Assembly: GCF_003968755.1 (NCBI RefSeq) | Contig: NZ_RYDL01000001.1 | Location: forward strand, 310,001 to 374,000 | Reading direction: 5' to 3' | Length of the DNA: 64,000 nucleotides | Source: Flavobacterium sp. RSP15 | Lineage (GTDB): Bacteria > Bacteroidota > Bacteroidia > Flavobacteriales > Flavobacteriaceae | Shown: piece after piece, positions 35,349-44,700 of the stretch | Position numbering within the stretch: position 1 is the first letter of the stretch | Layout: every line of letters starts with the position of its first letter | The notes under the pieces: model-generated | Database searches by the model: none | The model's input: the letters and a program-made list of their open reading frames with translations, nothing else | Told to the model about the DNA's origin: nothing | Made by a program: the position numbers and the translations under genes

Positions 35349-36766
35349 CACTACTAACCGACTAAAATATAAATTAGACAAAAAACCTCCTGCATCCCTT
35401 TATTAGTCACGGAAATTCTTTTATATTTAAAGACTTACCTCCCTGTATTTTAGAATAATGCGGTTTGAAGGTTTGGCGATTTAGCCCTTTTTAATCGTCT
35501 CGTGTAGGTTCTGCGAGTATTCTCAATTACCCAAAAAACATCCAAATTGCTTATTAAATGGATTTTATCAATGCAGCTACTATCGAAAACGCTTTTTTTT
35601 TTGCGATTTTGCCTTTAGAACCATCAAAAGTAATTGAGCTATGAGTGTAATCCAGATTTGGGTCTTGATTCCGTTTTCGGTTTCTGAATAAAAATAGTGC
35701 AGTTACAAATTTTGTTTAAGTTTCTTGAAAAGTAACTCAATCTACCAACGGATTTTATAAATCAAAGCCACCTCTTGAATGCTTATCTCAAAGTTATTGG
35801 TAATAAATTCGTAGATTCTTCCTTTGTCATCTCGGTACACAACTTTTCGTAAACACAGGTTTTTTTCTTGATTTTCTTCTTTGTATTTTAAGTGAATATG
35901 TTCTTCTTTTAATACTCCAAAACCAGTTCTCCCTTGGATTTGACAAAACGATTCTTGTACCACTTCGTAGACTGCATTGGACTTTAACCGGAACGTAAAA
36001 TTGATTTTATTTTGGGTAAATTTTGCAAATTGAAGATAATGATTGTAAGCTCTATCAAAGACAATAATGCTGAATTCTGGCAGATTTAGGTATTTCAGAA
36101 AATTTTTATCGTGCAGTTTGGCTTCGCTAATTTTTACAAATGTTGAAGTTTGTGAATGAGCATCGATAAGCATATGAACTTTTAAGCCACCTTTCTTCTT
36201 GCATTCGCCTTTTTGGTTGCGTCCAGCTCCTTTCATCACTTGAGAAAATAGGCTGATTGTACTGGAATCAAATATGAAAAGTTTATCAAATGAAATATTA
36301 TCAATTCGGCTGACCGACAAAAGAGGTTCAAAGTGTTTGAGCAATAAAAAATAATATTCTTTAAAAAATTCATTGTCTCTTTCCCGGAGACCATTGTCAG
36401 CAGTACTTTTTGCAGGAGAATTATCAAACCCTAAATGGTTTAGTTTTCCATGCATTGCCAACATTCCATCGCAAATTTTTCCCATAGAATTACAACGACT
36501 AAAAACTCTGAAAAGCATCGTTACAAGTTGTGTTCAAGCACAAAAAGACTTGTAATATCGGTCTGTTTGATGCTTTTTTGCAAGAATCTCAAATTTGATT
36601 TTGGGAATAAAATCAATCAATTGTTTAAAATCGGCTGACCGACAAACTTTTTTCAATATCTTTGGAACTCATGTTTTTTTGATTTGGTAACCAAAAGATA
36701 TGAAAAAAAAGGACTTACTGTTAAAAGTAGCCCTTTATCTTGAATTTATTTAGTCGGTTAGTAGTG
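35349..36766 (-). mobile_element. IS4-family insertion sequence, inactive
   Basis: A 1,418-bp element bounded by perfect 18-bp inverted terminal repeats CACTACTAACCGACTAAA (35349-35366 and complementary 36749-36766). It contains one transposase gene with several inactivating mutations. The flanks TTTAA (left) and ATTTAA (right) hint at a target duplication, but not a clean one. Its right end is only 18 bp before the start codon of the response regulator at 36785, so it may have displaced that gene's promoter. Confidence 0.85.
35450..36672 (-). pseudogene. IS4-family DDE transposase, broken
   Basis: Reading from ATG at 36672 gives MSSKDIEKSLSVSRF, then an extra base in an A/T run near 36628 breaks the frame. 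In the restored frame a TGA (36534-36536) replaces Trp. A long open stretch from 36518 holds the DDE blocks (KLFIFDSSTISLFSQ, KVHMLIDAHSQ, IIVFDRAYNHY). A TAG at 35742-35744 replaces Gln in YKIRW(Q)IELLFK. Beyond it ETENGIKTQIWITLIAQLLL and, after another shift, RTYTRRLKRAKS are still readable to the TAA at 35450. No functional product is possible. Confidence 0.85.
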
Positions 36767-36784
36767 ATTTAAAATCTATATTCA

Positions 36785-37180
36785 ATGACAAAAAAAGCAA
36801 TCTGGATAGTCGATGATGATGCCATTTACCAAATTATTGTAAATAAAATAATTCAAAGGTCCGAAATATTTTCGAGGGTATCGTCATTCAAAAATGGAAA
36901 AGAAGCAATTGACTATCTTCATTTTGCTGTAGAAAAGAATGCTGCCCTTCCGGATATCATTTTATTGGATATTAATATGCCAATAATGGACGGCTGGGAA
37001 TTTATGGAAGAAATAAGACTGATAAAACCTTTATTTGATAAACAAATCATTGTGTATATCGTGAGTTCCTCCATTGCAGTTGAAGATAAAAACAAATCTA
37101 AATCATATGAAAATATTCTAGGATACCTGTCTAAGCCTATCACTACTAATGATTTATTATTGATTTCTTTAAATGATTAA
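36785..37180 (+). CDS. Single-domain response regulator (receiver only)
   Basis: 131-aa CheY-like receiver. Acidic pocket DDD at residues about 10-12, phospho-acceptor Asp in DIILLDINMPIMDGWEF, switch Ser/Thr in YIVSSS, and the Lys of YLSKPI. There is no output domain, so it must signal through protein contact or phosphotransfer. It has no neighbouring kinase. An IS4 element ends 18 bp upstream of its start, so its original promoter or partner may have been lost. Confidence 0.9.
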   Translation: MTKKAIWIVDDDAIYQIIVNKIIQRSEIFSRVSSFKNGKEAIDYLHFAVEKNAALPDIILLDINMPIMDGWEFMEEIRLIKPLFDKQIIVYIVSSSIAVEDKNKSKSYENILGYLSKPITTNDLLLISLND

Positions 37181-37371
37181 AAACACGAAGTAGTCTATTA
37201 AGTAAGTCGAAAGTTTAACAGTCGTAAAGTCAAAAGAATTAACTTTAAGTAAAACGACTTTAAATCAAATTGTTACATAATTTTATCCTGATTTTAAAAC
37301 ACGACATTATACCATGGTTATTACTTAAAAGGCGAAAAATCAAGATTTTTCAGATGATTCCGTGGCTGGCA

Positions 37372-37917
37372 TCAAATGAATTCTTTTTTTATTTCCTCTA
37401 ACGTTTTAGTAGTAAAAATTAATTGATTGATAATTTTCTCTCTCAAAAGATCAATATCGTCGCAATCAAAATAGTTCGCCCACGAAGTCAGATTGAATAA
37501 ATTCCGGATCTGCTTGATACGTTTAGTGGTTTCAAAACTGGTTCTCAAGATCGCTTTTTTATCATACTTTGGATTATTTCTGTGTTGATAATGGACCGTT
37601 TTCTTTAGATAATTTGCTTCTAAATAATAGAGTTCTTCTGCAGCATTATCTGGATAAAAACGATTCCAAGAAGCATAACCCAATTTAATTTTAAAAATTG
37701 TTTCTGGTTCTAAAGGTTCTAATCGCCATTTACTATTAGCTAATCGTCCCCAATGATTGGACAACCGATACATTCCCGTTTTAGTATAATAATATTTACT
37801 GCCCGATTTGCTGTCATACTGAATTTTCAGTCCATTTATAGCATCAATAGAAATCTCATCAAATACACAAAAAGTGTTTTTGAAAGAATTAGGGTTGGGA
37901 CGAAAAAAATTTTTCAT
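37372..37917 (-). CDS. Conserved-looking hypothetical protein
   Basis: 181 aa, soluble, with many aromatic and basic residues (KLGYASWNRFYPDNAAEELYY, YYTKTGMYRLSNHWGRLAN) and no signal peptide or recognised motif. The frame is clean and codon use matches neighbours. It stands alone, 45 bp before the C1q-like gene's 3' end. I do not recognise a family or function. Confidence 0.6.
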   Translation of the reverse strand: MKNFFRPNPNSFKNTFCVFDEISIDAINGLKIQYDSKSGSKYYYTKTGMYRLSNHWGRLANSKWRLEPLEPETIFKIKLGYASWNRFYPDNAAEELYYLEANYLKKTVHYQHRNNPKYDKKAILRTSFETTKRIKQIRNLFNLTSWANYFDCDDIDLLREKIINQLIFTTKTLEEIKKEFI

Positions 37918-37962
37918 GATGCAAAGGTAATCAGATCAATTCAAAACTTACACAACAAGAAG

Positions 37963-38646
37963 TTACTTGACTTGCATAATCGTAAAAAACGATTTTGATC
38001 CAGACAACAGCGAAATTGTTGTTCCTGCTGCCGCTCCAAAAAAGATTTTATCCCCTGCATTTAACTTTACTAACGTACTTGTTTTTCTGGTTGGGGGAGA
38101 TACATTCACATTTACAGTAAGCACAGAAATATTTATACTGTCAAATATTTCCTCCGCTTCTAGAGTGTTTGTGCCGCTGCGTTGCACAAAGATCGCTACT
38201 CCAACTCCCGTAGTCGCGACAAGTGTAGTCAATTCATATTGCACATACACATTATAAATCCCATTTTGAGGTGCTGTAAATTGGTAAGTAGTTGTGTTGT
38301 AATCACTATTTTCATCAAATTCCTCAGTGCTAAAAGGAATCGTTTTATAAGCTGTAGCGCTTATTGTCGTACCAAGATTTATTGTACCGCTTGCAGACCC
38401 TTTTACAAAAGACTTGATATGACTGTCATAAATTTGTTTTGAAGTGACTCTCTTGACAACTCCCTTATAATTAATTACCAGAATAGAGTCTTTGGCGGCC
38501 TCTAACCCAGTACCTAAAGTGGTTGCTCTCACTCTTAAATCCCCATTGACATCTAACTGTGATGTGGGAGTTGTTGTTCCTATACCTATTTGGGCATGTG
38601 TAAGAAATGAACTAAAAACTAAAAAACCAACTATATATTTTTTCAT
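37963..38646 (-). CDS. Secreted protein with C1q/TNF-like beta-sandwich
   Basis: 227 aa with signal peptide (residues 1-18, ending THAQ). The mature N-terminus IGIGTTTPTSQLDVNGDLRV is the repeat-type opening found in Bacteroidota tail-fibre-like and S74-containing surface proteins. The C-terminal 130 residues (FTAPQNGIYNVYVQYEL, VKLNAGDKIFFGAAAG) match a C1q-like fold. Probably secreted and trimeric; ligand unknown. Its position next to the adhesin operon is suggestive but it is separated by 151 bp. Confidence 0.7.
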   Translation of the reverse strand: MKKYIVGFLVFSSFLTHAQIGIGTTTPTSQLDVNGDLRVRATTLGTGLEAAKDSILVINYKGVVKRVTSKQIYDSHIKSFVKGSASGTINLGTTISATAYKTIPFSTEEFDENSDYNTTTYQFTAPQNGIYNVYVQYELTTLVATTGVGVAIFVQRSGTNTLEAEEIFDSINISVLTVNVNVSPPTRKTSTLVKLNAGDKIFFGAAAGTTISLLSGSKSFFTIMQVK

Positions 38647-38797
38647 ATTAATGTATTTTAAACGTTACGTTTTGTGGATTTACCCATCTAAACTTATATT
38701 TTTTTTTAAGATGTATAACCCAGCTGGGATTAATAAAAAATTCCTTATAATTTCAATAAAAGATTAATTTTTATCTATAAAAAGCTAACTATAAAAA

Positions 38798-40735
38798 CTA
38801 TTTTACCAGGATAAATTCACTTCTTCTATTGGTCTGATGTTCTAATTCTGTGCAGATGATACCATCAGCGCATATGTTTATCAACTGATTTTCGCCATAC
38901 CCTTCTGCGGTCAGGCGAGAAGGATGAATTCCGTTCTTGATTAACCATTCCATAGATGATTGAGCCCTTCGTTCCGATAATTTCTGGTTATAGGAATGAC
39001 TTTGTCTGCTGTCCGTATGAGAGCGAATATCAATTTTCATATTCGGATTTTGTTCCATAGCATCTAAAATTTTTGATAATTCTAACATTGCATCAGGGCG
39101 AACAGTGAACTTATCTAAATCAAAATAGATCATTTTAATATTTAAAGCTTTAGCTAAATCATCTCCTGCTTTGAGTTTTTTGATTGTTTTATCTAAAACT
39201 ATAGGTACGATTGTTTTTCCGTTGTCGTTAGCGACACTTACTGTTACTTCATCTGTGTTATATTCTGTTTTCACAATCTTGATGTAAAATATAGCCTCAC
39301 AATCCACCTGTCCAAAATCAAAATAACCTTCAGCATTTGTTATTATTTCTTTTCCTAATTTATAATTACTGTCTGATAAACTCACTTTTGCCCCTGCAAT
39401 TGGGGATCCTGTTTCTTTGTCGGTTACTGCTACTACTAGAAATTGCTCACAGGGATATTCTATTTTTTTAATTTCTTTTAACATGTAAATATCATCTCCA
39501 CCTTGTCCTCCCGCTCTATTAGAAGTGACATATCCTATTTTAGTTGAAGTGTCGATAATCAAAGAAAAATCATCTTGTGGACTGTTCAAAGGCTCCCCAA
39601 CATTTAACACGTTCTTAAAAATACCTTCTTTAGAAGCTTTGGCTACAAAAATATCCAGTCCGCCCAATCCGGGATGCCCATCTGAAGCAAAGTAAAGTTC
39701 ATTATCAGCGGTAAGAAAAGGGAAGGTTTCTCTTCCTTCAGTATTGATCTCTTTGCCTAAATTTATGGGCGTTCCAAAAGTATCGTCTTCATTAATACTA
39801 ACTTTAAAAAGATCTGATTGCCCTAATGTACCCGGCATATCAGAGGAGAAATAGAGCGTCTTTTCATCTGGACTTAGCGCAGGATGGGCAACACTATAAT
39901 TCGCATCATTAAAAGGTAACTCCGTAATTGCAGTCCATTCATTAGCTACAAATGAGGCTTTGTAAATCTTTAACAAAGTTGTTTTATTGGTATTTTCCCC
40001 TACTTTATGATTCAAAAAATTATTTCTTGTGAAGTAAACGGTTTGTCCATCCTTAGTAAATACAGCGGTAGATTCATGGAATTTCGAATTCAACTTTTTA
40101 GAAAATAATTTTGCTCCAGTAAGAGTTCCATCCGGATTTTTATCCGACTGATACAGATTTGTATATCCTTCTCCTGTCCAAGAATATTTTCTATTCACAA
40201 GTCCATTTTTAAATCTTGCCGAGCCAAAAACTATTTTATCTCCAAAAAAAGAACTCCCATAATCCGAATATTCGGAATTGATTCCGGCATTCTGCATAGT
40301 ATAGCGCCCTGAATTTTTCTTGATAATTAATAGGTAATCTTTCTGGCTGGCGGCAAGTTTTGCCCTAGTATCATTGCCATTTAGTTGATTGAATTTGGTC
40401 ATCATAGCATCGGCTTTAGCATATTCTTTCTTCGATTTTAAAGATTGTGCATACCGATAATAGTATTCCGGAGCGACATTTTCTGTCAAGACAAATAGCT
40501 CCCCATACCATTTGGCTGCGCTTTTTAACTCTGCATTAAAATAGAACGAATTTCCCAGTTTTTGCAACATGTCTGCTGTTTTGTATCCTTTATCAAAAAG
40601 CCGTTCGTATGTTTTTATAGCATCAACATAGGCAAAATTTTCATATTCCTTTTCTGCTTTTTCCAAGGCCATCTTTTGTGAATAGCCATTCAATGAAACA
40701 ATCATTAATAAGATATAAATACTATTTTTTTTCAT
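38798..40735 (-). CDS. PorE-like OmpA-family protein (TPR, PD40 propeller, CRD, OmpA)
   Basis: A 645-aa envelope protein with a signal peptide. Domain order: TPR-like helices (about 20-140), a PD40/WD40-like beta-propeller (about 150-430; LSPDEKTLYFSSDMPG, TADNELYFASDGHPG, GYVTSNRAGGQGGDDIY), a carboxypeptidase-regulatory-like fold (AVTDKETGSPIAGAKVSLS) and a C-terminal OmpA peptidoglycan-binding domain (IRSHTDSRQSHSYNQKLSER, GYGENQL). This is the architecture of PorE of the type IX secretion system. It is the third gene of the adhesin / PorP / PorE-like operon (11-bp gap), linking secretion machinery to peptidoglycan. Confidence 0.9.
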   Translation of the reverse strand: MKKNSIYILLMIVSLNGYSQKMALEKAEKEYENFAYVDAIKTYERLFDKGYKTADMLQKLGNSFYFNAELKSAAKWYGELFVLTENVAPEYYYRYAQSLKSKKEYAKADAMMTKFNQLNGNDTRAKLAASQKDYLLIIKKNSGRYTMQNAGINSEYSDYGSSFFGDKIVFGSARFKNGLVNRKYSWTGEGYTNLYQSDKNPDGTLTGAKLFSKKLNSKFHESTAVFTKDGQTVYFTRNNFLNHKVGENTNKTTLLKIYKASFVANEWTAITELPFNDANYSVAHPALSPDEKTLYFSSDMPGTLGQSDLFKVSINEDDTFGTPINLGKEINTEGRETFPFLTADNELYFASDGHPGLGGLDIFVAKASKEGIFKNVLNVGEPLNSPQDDFSLIIDTSTKIGYVTSNRAGGQGGDDIYMLKEIKKIEYPCEQFLVVAVTDKETGSPIAGAKVSLSDSNYKLGKEIITNAEGYFDFGQVDCEAIFYIKIVKTEYNTDEVTVSVANDNGKTIVPIVLDKTIKKLKAGDDLAKALNIKMIYFDLDKFTVRPDAMLELSKILDAMEQNPNMKIDIRSHTDSRQSHSYNQKLSERRAQSSMEWLIKNGIHPSRLTAEGYGENQLINICADGIICTELEHQTNRRSEFILVK

Positions 40736-40746
40736 GGTGTCTCTTT

Positions 40747-41661
40747 TTAGAAAAATCTTGGTGTTAATTTTTTATCTACGCTTTTAAAAATTTCAAAACG
40801 TAAAAATATTTCGTGAGATCCTGAATTATAATTGGCTAATTGGGTGGTTTCAAAATCATATCCATACCCAATAAATAAGCCATCACTTATTTGAAAACCT
40901 GCCATTGCAGTTAATGCTGCATCAATTCGCCATGCTGCTCCCAAAACAAATTTTTCATTGAATAAAAAATTAGCAGACAGATCCATTTGCAAAGGCGCAC
41001 CCGCAACTATCTTAGATAAAAAAGACGGTTTAAATTGTACACTCGGGGTTAAATCAAAGACATACCCCCCTATCAAATAGTAATGCATTTTAGTACTTTC
41101 AGATGCAGATTTAGTATCGTTATAATGTTGTACTTCTATAAAATTAGGAATTGAAGCCCCTACATAAAATTTATCCGAATAATAAAAAATACCAGCTCCA
41201 ATATTTGGAGAAAACTGATTGTTGATGTTATTTTGAAATTGGGGATCAGTCAAATCAAATCGATCTAATTTTGTGTAATCTACATTTAACAAATTAGCCG
41301 TAGCTTTTAATCCAAGGGATAGTTTATAGGTATCCGAAGTTTGAATAGTATACGACATATCCGCGGATATCGCAGTTTGATCAGCGGGTCCAATTTTATC
41401 ATTTACAAAGGAGAGTCCTATCCCTAAATTAGTGTTTTCTATAGGAGCATTAATAGACGCGGCATTCGTTATAGGAGCTCCTTCAAATCCCACCCATTGC
41501 GTTCTATGCAATCCAAAAATACTTATTGCACCCCGACTACCCGCATAGGCAGGATTGATGTTTGTGGTGTTATACATGTACTGGGTGTATTGAGCATCCT
41601 GTTGCGCAAAACTCGAGATAGTAACGAACAGTAAACTAATTATTATACCTTTTGTTTTCAT
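40747..41661 (-). CDS. PorP/SprF-family type IX secretion outer-membrane protein
   Basis: A 304-aa outer-membrane beta-barrel with signal peptide (ends SSFAQQ). The diagnostic N-terminal block DAQYTQYMYNTTNINPAYAG and the C-terminal LFIGYGYDFETTQLANYNSG and HEIFLRFEI identify it. In Flavobacterium each SprF/PorP paralogue helps secrete or attach the adhesin encoded just upstream. Here it sits 54 bp downstream of a giant adhesin with the matching C-terminal domain, so it is probably that adhesin's dedicated partner. Confidence 0.93.
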   Translation of the reverse strand: MKTKGIIISLLFVTISSFAQQDAQYTQYMYNTTNINPAYAGSRGAISIFGLHRTQWVGFEGAPITNAASINAPIENTNLGIGLSFVNDKIGPADQTAISADMSYTIQTSDTYKLSLGLKATANLLNVDYTKLDRFDLTDPQFQNNINNQFSPNIGAGIFYYSDKFYVGASIPNFIEVQHYNDTKSASESTKMHYYLIGGYVFDLTPSVQFKPSFLSKIVAGAPLQMDLSANFLFNEKFVLGAAWRIDAALTAMAGFQISDGLFIGYGYDFETTQLANYNSGSHEIFLRFEIFKSVDKKLTPRFF

Positions 41662-41715
41662 AATCTTTATTTGTTTATTCCAGTAAACTAAAATAGTTGT
41701 TCAGAAGTTTTTAAA

Positions 41716-44700
41716 TTAGTTTCTACTCAGTTGTAGATACCCGGTTTTATCAATTCCAATCCCGTTTAAGTCAACATATTTAATGATATAAAAGTAAGTG
41801 CCACTGGGCAAACCATTGCTTTCTTTGATGGATACCCTTCCTTCAGAAAATCCCTTAAACGATTTACTATCATTATCATACCCCTGTATGTCATACACCT
41901 TAATTCCCCAGCGATTATAAATCTCAACTGTATTGTTTGGGAAACAATCAATGCCTTTAATTAAAAAGAAGTCGTTTAAACCATCCCCATTTGGTGACAC
42001 TGCATTAAAAACGATTAGGATACATCCCTTCACACCAAGTACAATGGCATCATCCTCGAAAGGATTACTCTCGTGTGACAAATCTTGTACTATTGTCCCT
42101 AATGGGCTTGTTCCATAAGCTATAGTCTGATCCGTTACAAATCCTCTAATTAGATCTTGTTGTGTCAAAGTATAAATACCCACAAATGCAGTACTATTAG
42201 TCTCACCTACCGACAAACGTATTGGTCCACCTACAATAGTAATTCCAAGCATAATATCTGATAACGTAACTGAATTAAGGGTTACATTTCCCATATTCAT
42301 TACTGTGTATGAATACCTTATTGTTTCTCCTACTTGGGCAAAACCATCTCCATTACGATCTTCAAACACACCCCTTTGTGTTAAAGTAATACTTGGATTT
42401 TCTTTTAACAAAATCACCGTTGGTGTATCATTGGTCATCGTGGTTCCTGATACATCCCTTACCGCGTTCCCTCTTGGATCTTGTCCTGTGGCCAAAGCAC
42501 TGTTGGTGACTTGTCCTGCATCAACATCGGATTGGGTGATCGTGTAGGTGCCTTTAACTGTGCTGTTGCTCGCTCCAGGTGCTAATGTAGCAATCGGATT
42601 GTTGCTGATCGTTAATCCAACCATGGGATCGGTGATTACTATATTTGTTAGGGTTGTGTTTCCCGTATTGGTAACAGCAAATGTGTACGTGATAACATCG
42701 CCTACGCGTCCGGTTCCTGAAACGATTCCGGTTTTTACCAAAGCAATGCTTGGACTGGATGCTACTGGCGTTACCGTTGGTGTATCATTGGTCATCGTGG
42801 TTCCTGATACATCCCTTACCGCGTTCCCTCTTGGATCTTGTCCCGTGGCCAAAGCACTGTTGGTGACTTGTCCTGCATCTACATCGGATTGGGTGATTGT
42901 GTAGGTGCCTTTAACGGTGCTGTTGCTCGCTCCTGGTGCCAATGTAGCAATCGGATTGTTGCTGATCGTTAATCCAACCATTGGATCTGTGATTACAATA
43001 TTCGTGATTGTTGTATTTCCGGTATTGGTCACGGCAAATGTGTACGTGATGACATCTCCTATACTTCCAGTTCCTGAAACGGTTCCGGTTTTTACCAAAG
43101 CAATGCTTGGACTGGATGCTACTGGTGTTACCGTTGGTGTATCATTGGTCATCGTGGTTCCTGATACATCCCTTACCGCGTTCCCTTTTGGATCTTGTCC
43201 TGTGGCCAAAGCACTGTTGGTGACTTGTCCTGCATCTACATCGGATTGGGTGATTGTGTATGTTCCTTTAACGGTGCTGTTGCTCGCTCCTGGTGCCAAT
43301 GTAGCAATCGGATTGTTGCTGATCGTTAATCCAACCATTGGATCTGTGATTACAATATTCGTGATTGTTGTATTTCCGGTATTGGTCACGGCAAATGTGT
43401 ACGTGATGACATCTCCTATACTTCCAGTTCCTGAAACGGTTCCGGTTTTTACCAAAGCAATGCTTGGACTTGGTGTCAAAGGAGTTACTGTACAAGTAAG
43501 ACATCTTGGATCTACTGGACATGTGGTACATGGCGTTGGATCTGTTGAAGTACCGGTTACGTTAGCACCAGTAGGAGGAGTTCCAACAACAGTCGCTAAA
43601 TTATATACTACCGCTGCATCAATATCAGATTGTGAAATAGTGTGTATTCCGGTAAACGTTGTGCTGTCAGACGCCCCAGCTGCTAATGTTGCTAGAGGTC
43701 CTCCAGTTATGACTGCATTAGGATCGGTTACGGTTATCGCACTAAGATCAGTATCGCCCGTGTTGGTCACTACGAAAGCATAAGTGATGGTATCACCAAT
43801 ATTTGTAATTCCATCGCCATTGTTATCTAAATACGTTCCTTTCTTAGTAATAGAAATTGATGAGACAGAACATAACAAAGTCCCACCATCACTATTTGTT
43901 GTATTTACAAATGCTCCATAAACATTTATATTGTTTATAGCACTAGCGAGCGATCCTACACTTATCTTGATTGCATCAAAAGGTAAAGTTGCTTGAAATC
44001 CGACATTATAAAAACCGGTTCCAGAACCCACAGGAGGTATCGTAATGAGTAATTTAAGTAGTTGAGAACCTCCTTTAGCTTCCTGCAGCTGACCATCTAA
44101 ATAAGTGGATAGCGTTAATGATTGAAATAAATCCAATTCGATTAAATTATTCAGGTCTTTGATGGTGAATCCAGCAAAAGTACCTACTGGATACGTAAAT
44201 AATTGATCCGCTACTGCTATAGCGGCGGACGAAATAACTCCCGCTGTTACTCTGATTTCAGCAAAATCAGTACTGTCAGGAGTTAACACATTATTAGTAT
44301 TATTAACCGCACAAGCCACACAAGCTACTCCATCAATACCGGTATTATCCCCATCTATAATGACAGGAAAGTCAGGATTAGTCCAAACATAAGTAGTATC
44401 ACATGCTACTGTGGGTGGACAAAAATTTTCGAATACGGCACTATAAATTTTAGTGGTTCCAAGAGAAACTAAAGCGGTATTAATCAATGTAATTTTGACT
44501 TCATCAAAAGGTAATGCAGTAACAAACCCTATTGTTTTTCTACTTCCCCCAACCAAAAGATTAGTTCCTACAGACACCAAAGCCGAATTACCTGTTTTGG
44601 ATTCTTGCAACACCCCATTTAAATACGTAGTCAATACAACTGCATTCAGCACATTGATATCTAATAAAACAGTATTTTCTATATCAAAACCAGCAAAAGA

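Noticed and set aside
38660..38672. Palindrome AAACGT-T-ACGTTT upstream of the C1q-like gene
   Set aside because: Short, with no linked regulator or promoter element; could be chance.
42548..43783. Long plus-strand open frames, repetitive (118 and 292 codons)
   Set aside because: They are antisense to the 357-bp adhesin repeats and inherit the repeat structure; the minus-strand adhesin has signal peptide, DUF11 and C-terminal domain.
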